Below are positions 7,560-11,087 of a DNA stretch of 11,087 nt, piece by piece. The notes under the pieces are model-generated. The model saw only the letters and a program-made list of their open reading frames with translations. It was not told the DNA's origin and did no database searches. The position numbers were made by a program, and so were the translations under genes. The stretch is from Actinomycetes bacterium. GTDB lineage: Bacteria > Actinomycetota > Actinomycetes > S36-B12 > GCA-2699445. Within the stretch, counting starts at the first letter, position 1, and each line of letters starts with the position of its first letter. The stretch is taken from assembly GCA_022600255.1 (NCBI GenBank), contig JAHZKU010000027.1, positions 1 to 11,087 of the forward strand, given 5' to 3'.

Positions 7560-7879
7560 AAGCCCAACACGGCTGTGAGCTTGCGCACCTGTACGGGGCC
7601 GAGCCCCCGGATTCGGCGGTTCCCGTTGATCCCAGCCGCAACTAGGCCGGCGTCGGCCGTCGCTGGTCCCACGCCCGGGACGGCCAAGATCACCTCTCCG
7701 ACCCGCAGTTTTGCGGCGGATCGGCCCTCGGTGGTATCCGTGCGAGAAAGGGCCAGTAGCTCGGCGAAGGGCAGCTCGCCTTGACTGACTTGCCGTTTCA
7801 ACTCAACGCGGATTCTTCTGGCTAGGGCCGCCTGCTCTCGGGCCGCTGCCCGTTCCGAAGCTGTGAGAGTTGGAGGCAC
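7556..7879 (-). CDS. mihF: Actinobacterial integration host factor (mIHF)
   Basis: Nucleoid-associated DNA-binding protein specific to Actinobacteria, unrelated in sequence to proteobacterial IHF. The 107 residues follow the family pattern. A basic, Ala-rich helical N-terminal half comes first (ERAAAREQAALARRIRVELK). The helix-two-turn-helix DNA-binding part follows, with VPGVGPATADA and the C-terminal motif RRIRGLGPVQVRKL. The GTG at 7877-7879 is the most upstream start possible because an in-frame TAG lies at 7889-7891. It has no Shine-Dalgarno but an extended -10-like element six bases upstream, so the message may be leaderless. It overlaps gmk by four bases. The upstream neighbour is trpS, not pyrF as in mycobacteria and streptomycetes. 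Confidence 0.95.
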   Translation of the reverse strand: MPPTLTASERAAAREQAALARRIRVELKRQVSQGELPFAELLALSRTDTTEGRSAAKLRVGEVILAVPGVGPATADAGLVAAGINGNRRIRGLGPVQVRKLTAVLGL

Positions 7880-7885
7880 ACCCGG

Positions 7886-7894
7886 AGGCTAGCA
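7886..7894 (-). promoter_or_regulatory. Possible extended -10 promoter of mihF-gmk
   Basis: On the minus strand TGC-TAGCCT (extended -10 form) ends six bases before the mihF GTG, so a transcript from it would begin at or next to the start codon. No convincing -35 is visible 16-18 bases upstream, and no ribosome site lies before the GTG. Leaderless messages are common in Actinobacteria. The match is weak at three hexamer positions. Confidence 0.3.
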
Positions 7895-7943
7895 CTGCGC
7901 CGAGACCGGACTGTTCCCCGCTACCGCACCGCCAGCGCCACGC

Positions 7944-7962
7944 CGGCCGGACAAAGCGGCCG
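7944..7962. repeat. CGGCCG inverted repeat after trpS
   Basis: Two copies of CGGCCG flank seven bases (gacaaag), 12 bases past the trpS stop. As CGGCCG is itself a palindrome, the pair is both direct and inverted. The stem is strong in GC but has no U-run, so a terminator role for trpS is only possible. Confidence 0.3.
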
Positions 7963-7973
7963 TGTCGACTCAA

Positions 7974-8960
7974 TCAGCGCCGCAAACCCATCGCCGCGTA
8001 GGCGTCGGCGACCTTGGCGCCTGCGACCGCCTGCGCCTTGGCGGCCCCGGCATTCATGATGTCATCCAAGGTGGCGGGGTCTGCCAAGTACTCCCGGGTC
8101 GCCGTCGCGACCGGGACCGCAAAACTCACCACAGCATCGGCCACCGCCCCCTTGAGCGCGCCATACCCTGACCCAGCGAACTGACCCGTGACCTCCGGAA
8201 TGCTGCTGTTGGTGAGAGCCGCCAGAATCTCTAACAGATTCGCCACGCCTGGCTGTTCTTGAGGATCGTAGGCGACGACCCCAACCGAGTCGGTGACCGC
8301 CCGTTTGATCTTCTTTGTCAGGGCTTGCTGCGTCTCCAGCAACTCCAGACATCCGGGCGGGGCCGATTTGCTCATCTTGGCGGTAGGTGTCTGCAGGTCA
8401 GCGACCCGGGCCGCACCCTTTAGGATCAGGGGTTCTGGCACCACAAAGGTCTCACCGAAACGCGCGTTGAACCGCTGTGCTAGGTCGCGCGTCAACTCCA
8501 AGTGCTGGCGCTGGTCCTCCCCCACCGGCACGACGTCCGCCGAGTACGCCAAGATGTCCGCGGCTTGCAGGATTGGGTAGGTGAACAAGCCAACACTGGC
8601 GTTGGACGCGCCAGACTTGGCGGACTTGTCCTTGAACTGGGTCATGCGGCTGGCTTCACCGAAACCGGTGATGCATTGCATCAGCCACGCCAACTCCGCG
8701 TGCGCCGGCACTTGGCTCTGCACGAAAATGGTGGACTTTGCCGGGTCGACACCTAGGGCTAGGAGTTGGGCGAAACTCGTTCGCGTGCGCTCGAGCAGGA
8801 CCTCTGGGTCCGTGGGTACCGTAATGGCATGCAGGTCCACAACCGCGTAAAAGGCCTCGGAGGTGTCCTGCAGGGTTACCCAGTTCCGGAGCGCACCTAG
8901 ATAATTGCCCAGGTGGAACGAATCGGCGGTTGGTTGGATACCGGAGAGTACGCGCTGCAT
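7974..8960 (-). CDS. trpS: Tryptophanyl-tRNA synthetase
   Basis: Class I aminoacyl-tRNA synthetase that charges tRNA(Trp) in the cytosol as a dimer. From the ATG at 8958-8960 it has 328 residues. The HIGH-type motif is HLGN at 16-19 within SGIQPTADSFHLGNYLGAL, GEDQ lies at 147-150 and KMSKS at 195-199. I preferred this ATG because the family begins at the RVLSGIQPT segment. The frame also extends to an ATG at 9008, adding 16 residues that resemble nothing in the family. Neither start has a well-spaced ribosome site. CAGAAT lies six bases before the chosen ATG, so a leaderless start is conceivable. It sits 94 bases upstream of mihF and after a 190-bp gap from the CBS gene. No T-box leader is evident. 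Identity is secure. Confidence 0.96.
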   Translation of the reverse strand: MQRVLSGIQPTADSFHLGNYLGALRNWVTLQDTSEAFYAVVDLHAITVPTDPEVLLERTRTSFAQLLALGVDPAKSTIFVQSQVPAHAELAWLMQCITGFGEASRMTQFKDKSAKSGASNASVGLFTYPILQAADILAYSADVVPVGEDQRQHLELTRDLAQRFNARFGETFVVPEPLILKGAARVADLQTPTAKMSKSAPPGCLELLETQQALTKKIKRAVTDSVGVVAYDPQEQPGVANLLEILAALTNSSIPEVTGQFAGSGYGALKGAVADAVVSFAVPVATATREYLADPATLDDIMNAGAAKAQAVAGAKVADAYAAMGLRR

Positions 8961-9090
8961 CGTCCCATTCTGCCGACCACCGGCCCGGGCTAGAACACCG
9001 GCTCGCATTTCACTGCGGCTGCGGTCCTGGCCCCGCGGCTACCTGGGTCCCTCACCCGGAGCAGAAGTCTGGCTCTCTGGGGCCAAGACC

Positions 9091-9136
9091 GACCGCTGGG
9101 TGACTCTTGCTTAACGGTTAGGCCGGAGCAGCGGTC
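9091..9136. repeat. 8-bp inverted repeat between CBS gene and trpS
   Basis: GACCGCTG and CAGCGGTC are perfect 8-bp arms separated by 30 bases, starting 14 bases past the CBS gene stop. A smaller TAAC-G-GTTA dyad lies in the loop. The RNA would end in GGTCTTGG rather than a U-run. Candidates are a non-canonical terminator, an mRNA-stabilising hairpin or a protein site. It lies about 130 bases before trpS. Confidence 0.45.
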
Positions 9137-9150
9137 AGGATTGAAGGCGG

Positions 9151-10512
9151 TTATTCGATCGACTCGTCCGGCCCAGAACGGCTCCCGTCCGACTCACTAG
9201 CGCGATTGCTGTCCCCTGATCCGGCTGACTCGGCGGGTAGCGGTTCCACCAGAATGCGATCAATCCGGCGTCCATCCATGGCAAGGACTGTGAATGCATG
9301 ACGTTGCACCTCAAGTCGATCCCCCAGCTTGGGGAGCCGACCCAGCCGGTCCACGAGGAAACCTGCCACCGTTTCATAAACACCGTCGGGCAGGACCAGG
9401 CCAGTCTCTTCGGCGAAGTCCTCCAAGTTCATCCGACCCTCAACCTCACGATCGCCAACAAGACTCGGGGTCTGCGGGCCGGTGTCCTGGTCGTACTCGT
9501 CCCGGATATCTCCGACGAGCTCCTCCACCAAATCCTCCAAGGTGACGATGCCGTCCGTACCCCCGTACTCATCCTCCACGATAGCCATGTGATGCCCGCC
9601 GTCCCGCATTTCGTTGAGTGCAGGGATGACCCGCTTGGTTGCGGGAAACCGAGCGATAGGACGCAGCAGTGTCCCCACCCGACGGGAGGACTCCCGCTGC
9701 GCAGGATCCAACAGATCACGAACGTGGACGAACCCGATCACGTCGTCCGGACCGCCACGCATCAGCGGGTAACGCGAGTGCGGGCTACCAGACACTTGCT
9801 GCGCGGCCAGTGCCACAGTCGTGGCTTCCAGCATGAAGGCGACCTCCGTGCGCGGAATCATCACTTCGCGCAGCTCCCGCTCGCCTGCAGCGAAGACGTC
9901 ATCGATCAAGGCTCGCTCCTGCTCGGAGAGCTCGGCGTGCGAAGCGACCAACCCGCGCAGTTCCTCTTGGGAAATCCGCTCCCGGCCCACTTCTGGATCA
10001 CCGCCGAGGAGGCGCACAACCGCATCGGTGGACACCGAAAGCAGCCAAATGAACGGCTTGGCGATGCGGGCTACGACATCAACGGGACCAGCCACAAACA
10101 AGGCGATCGACTCCACACGCTGCAAGGCCAGTCGCTTGGGCGCAAGTTCGCCCAACACCAGTGACAAGTACACGATCAAGATCGTGACTAGGACAAAAGC
10201 CAGCGTGTTGGCTAGGCCATCGGAAAGCCCCCACTCGACGAAGGTCGGCGCTATCTCCGGGGCGATCCGAGAGGCTCCAAAACCGGCCGATAGGAAACCC
10301 GCCAGGGTGACCCCCACTTGTACGGCGGCCAAGAACCGGTTCGGATCAGAAGCAAGCGTGACCAGTCGGGCGGCCCGCTTGGACTTGCCACCGGACAACT
10401 TCTCCAACTGGCTGTCGCGCAGCGATACTAGGGCCATCTCAGAGGCCGCGAAGAATCCCCCAATCAGGACGAAGAGCAGGACGACTGCCAGGTTCACCCA
10501 GATCTCACTCAT
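9151..10512 (-). CDS. DUF21/CBS/CorC-HlyC membrane protein (CNNM/CorB type)
   Basis: Integral membrane protein of the CNNM/CorB group, often labelled hemolysin-like. Members are linked to magnesium or cobalt transport, but the substrate here is not shown. The DUF21 domain spans about residues 1-180, with hydrophobic segments near 5-27, 60-80, 100-121 and 135-159, and the family motif GELAPKRLAL at 121-130. Two CBS motifs follow: MIPRTEVAF from about 218, and the second ending in DEYGGTDGIVTLEDLVEELVGDI at about 314-335 (adenosine-nucleotide-binding type). A CorC/HlyC domain covers about 350-424 (VEGRMNLEDF, TVAGFL, GD). The last 25 residues are a Ser/Asp/Glu-rich tail, probably disordered. 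At 453 residues it has the usual length. The ATG at 10510-10512 has only a weak ribosome site. Other Actinobacteria often carry two such genes in tandem; only one is visible here. Confidence 0.93.
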   Translation of the reverse strand: MSEIWVNLAVVLLFVLIGGFFAASEMALVSLRDSQLEKLSGGKSKRAARLVTLASDPNRFLAAVQVGVTLAGFLSAGFGASRIAPEIAPTFVEWGLSDGLANTLAFVLVTILIVYLSLVLGELAPKRLALQRVESIALFVAGPVDVVARIAKPFIWLLSVSTDAVVRLLGGDPEVGRERISQEELRGLVASHAELSEQERALIDDVFAAGERELREVMIPRTEVAFMLEATTVALAAQQVSGSPHSRYPLMRGGPDDVIGFVHVRDLLDPAQRESSRRVGTLLRPIARFPATKRVIPALNEMRDGGHHMAIVEDEYGGTDGIVTLEDLVEELVGDIRDEYDQDTGPQTPSLVGDREVEGRMNLEDFAEETGLVLPDGVYETVAGFLVDRLGRLPKLGDRLEVQRHAFTVLAMDGRRIDRILVEPLPAESAGSGDSNRASESDGSRSGPDESIE

Positions 10513-10558
10513 CGCGCATCACCGCAGCTGTTGGTTGCGCGTGGAAGGCCATGGAAAC

Positions 10559-10587
10559 AACATAGCCGGATGCGGACTTGGTGACAC
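10559..10587 (-). promoter_or_regulatory. Possible promoter of the CBS protein gene
   Basis: On the minus strand GTGTCA (10582-10587) is followed after 17 bases by TATGTT (10559-10564). Both hexamers match the vegetative consensus at four of six positions. Transcription would start roughly 40 bases before the ATG at 10512. It lies in the 146-bp gap after xth, which otherwise holds only GC-rich sequence. Confidence 0.35.
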
Positions 10588-10658
10588 ACTCGCTGCCCTC
10601 CGAAACGAAGCCAGGCCGGCGGCAGGCTGGGCCCGCGAGCTCAGGCCGTGGCGGCAGC

Positions 10659-11087
10659 TCAGCGACGATCAGATGCGGCATTCCTGCCAGTCTTCGCAGG
10701 CGGTGCCACGGCCTCATCCGCGAAGTCGACCACGACGGCCGCATGATCGCTCCACCGCTCATCCCAGGACGGCGGCTTGTCGATCGCGTGGTCCGAAGCC
10801 CGCTCTGACAAAGATGGGGTGGCCCATATCGCATCGATGCGCCAACCTGAATCATTGTCAAACGCCCGACCCCGCTGCGACCACCAGGAGTACGGGCCGG
10901 GACGCAGACCAGTCAGTTGGCGGCCGACATCTACCCAACCTTGCCCCTGCCAAGTATCCAGAACAGCCCTTTCTTCGGGCAGAACACCAGAGGACCCCCG
11001 CCGACCTTTCCAATTCTTCAGATCGATGTCTTGGTGGGCAATATTGAGATCACTCGCAACCAGAGCGTCGGGGCCACTGTCGGTGCC
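10659..11087 (-). CDS. xth: Exodeoxyribonuclease III (XthA-type AP endonuclease), 5' end outside window
   Basis: Base-excision repair enzyme that cuts at abasic sites and removes 3' blocks. My translation of the minus strand from the window edge gives the C-terminal 142 residues before TGA at 10659-10661. Family landmarks are SDLNIAH (catalytic Asp13 and Asn15 of this fragment), DLKNWKG, GVLPEERA, GPYSWWSQRGRAFDNDSGWRID (Asp85) and the terminal WDERWSDHAAVVVDF, whose Asp114-His115 pair matches Asp258-His259 of E. coli ExoIII. Roughly the N-terminal half is missing because of the window, not a deletion. The last 20 residues after the SDH strand are a variable tail. It is the most upstream gene and is separated from the CBS gene by 146 bases, so a shared transcript is possible but not required. 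Confidence 0.93.
   Translation of the reverse strand, partial: GTDSGPDALVASDLNIAHQDIDLKNWKGRRGSSGVLPEERAVLDTWQGQGWVDVGRQLTGLRPGPYSWWSQRGRAFDNDSGWRIDAIWATPSLSERASDHAIDKPPSWDERWSDHAAVVVDFADEAVAPPAKTGRNAASDRR

Noticed and set aside
6903..7784. A 293-codon plus-strand frame across gmk and mihF
   Set aside because: It lies opposite two conserved genes with intact motifs; its Arg/Pro/His-rich product is typical of a shadow frame.
8961..9150. T-box riboswitch before trpS
   Set aside because: The nearest sequence (AGGTAGCCGCGGG on the minus strand) does not match the T-box core TGGNACCGCG without a gap, and no Stem I features are visible.
9298..10164. A 288-codon plus-strand frame opposite the CBS protein gene
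   Set aside because: Antisense shadow in high-GC sequence; the product shows no domain, and the opposite strand encodes an intact known family.
9821..11047. A 408-codon plus-strand frame opposite the CBS gene and xth
   Set aside because: It is antisense to two clearly recognisable genes, is rich in Ser, Arg and Thr as shadow frames are, and crosses a gene boundary. No family resemblance.

Overview
The window is an ordinary housekeeping stretch of an actinobacterial chromosome. It holds eleven protein genes, all read on the minus strand, and both edge genes are cut by the window. Three things point to Actinomycetota. The order mihF-gmk-rpoZ-coaBC-metK-priA-def-fmt is the conserved actinobacterial block. 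An actinobacterial-type integration host factor (mIHF) is present. PriA is the helicase-dead form, and CoaBC carries the PAMH variant I remember from mycobacteria. Base composition is moderately GC-rich by eye, and several genes start with GTG. I cannot name the genus.

In the direction of transcription (high to low coordinates) the layout is as follows. First comes the 3' half of xth (exonuclease III / AP endonuclease), then a 146-bp gap with a promoter-like sequence. A DUF21-CBS-CorC/HlyC membrane protein gene follows, then a 190-bp gap with an 8-bp-arm inverted repeat, then trpS. After 94 bp comes mihF, which overlaps gmk by four bases (GTGA). A 227-bp gap precedes rpoZ, and coaBC follows rpoZ by 32 bp. 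A 134-bp leader with mutually exclusive hairpins precedes metK. priA begins at or just inside the end of metK. A 288-bp gap with an imperfect palindrome and a weak promoter precedes def, and fmt starts on the base after the def stop. No gene-free stretch exceeds 300 bases.

Functionally the genes serve translation initiation and its reversal (fmt, def), tryptophan charging (trpS), GTP supply (gmk), RNA polymerase assembly (rpoZ), coenzyme A synthesis (coaBC), SAM synthesis (metK), replication restart (priA), nucleoid structure (mihF), DNA repair (xth) and probably metal transport (the CBS protein). I see no mobile element, tRNA, rRNA, CRISPR array, phage gene or defence system. Nothing here supports a new multi-gene system. 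The points most worth checking are the metK leader, the possible leaderless mihF start, the presence of trpS upstream of mihF where pyrF is more usual, and the inverted repeat between the CBS gene and trpS.
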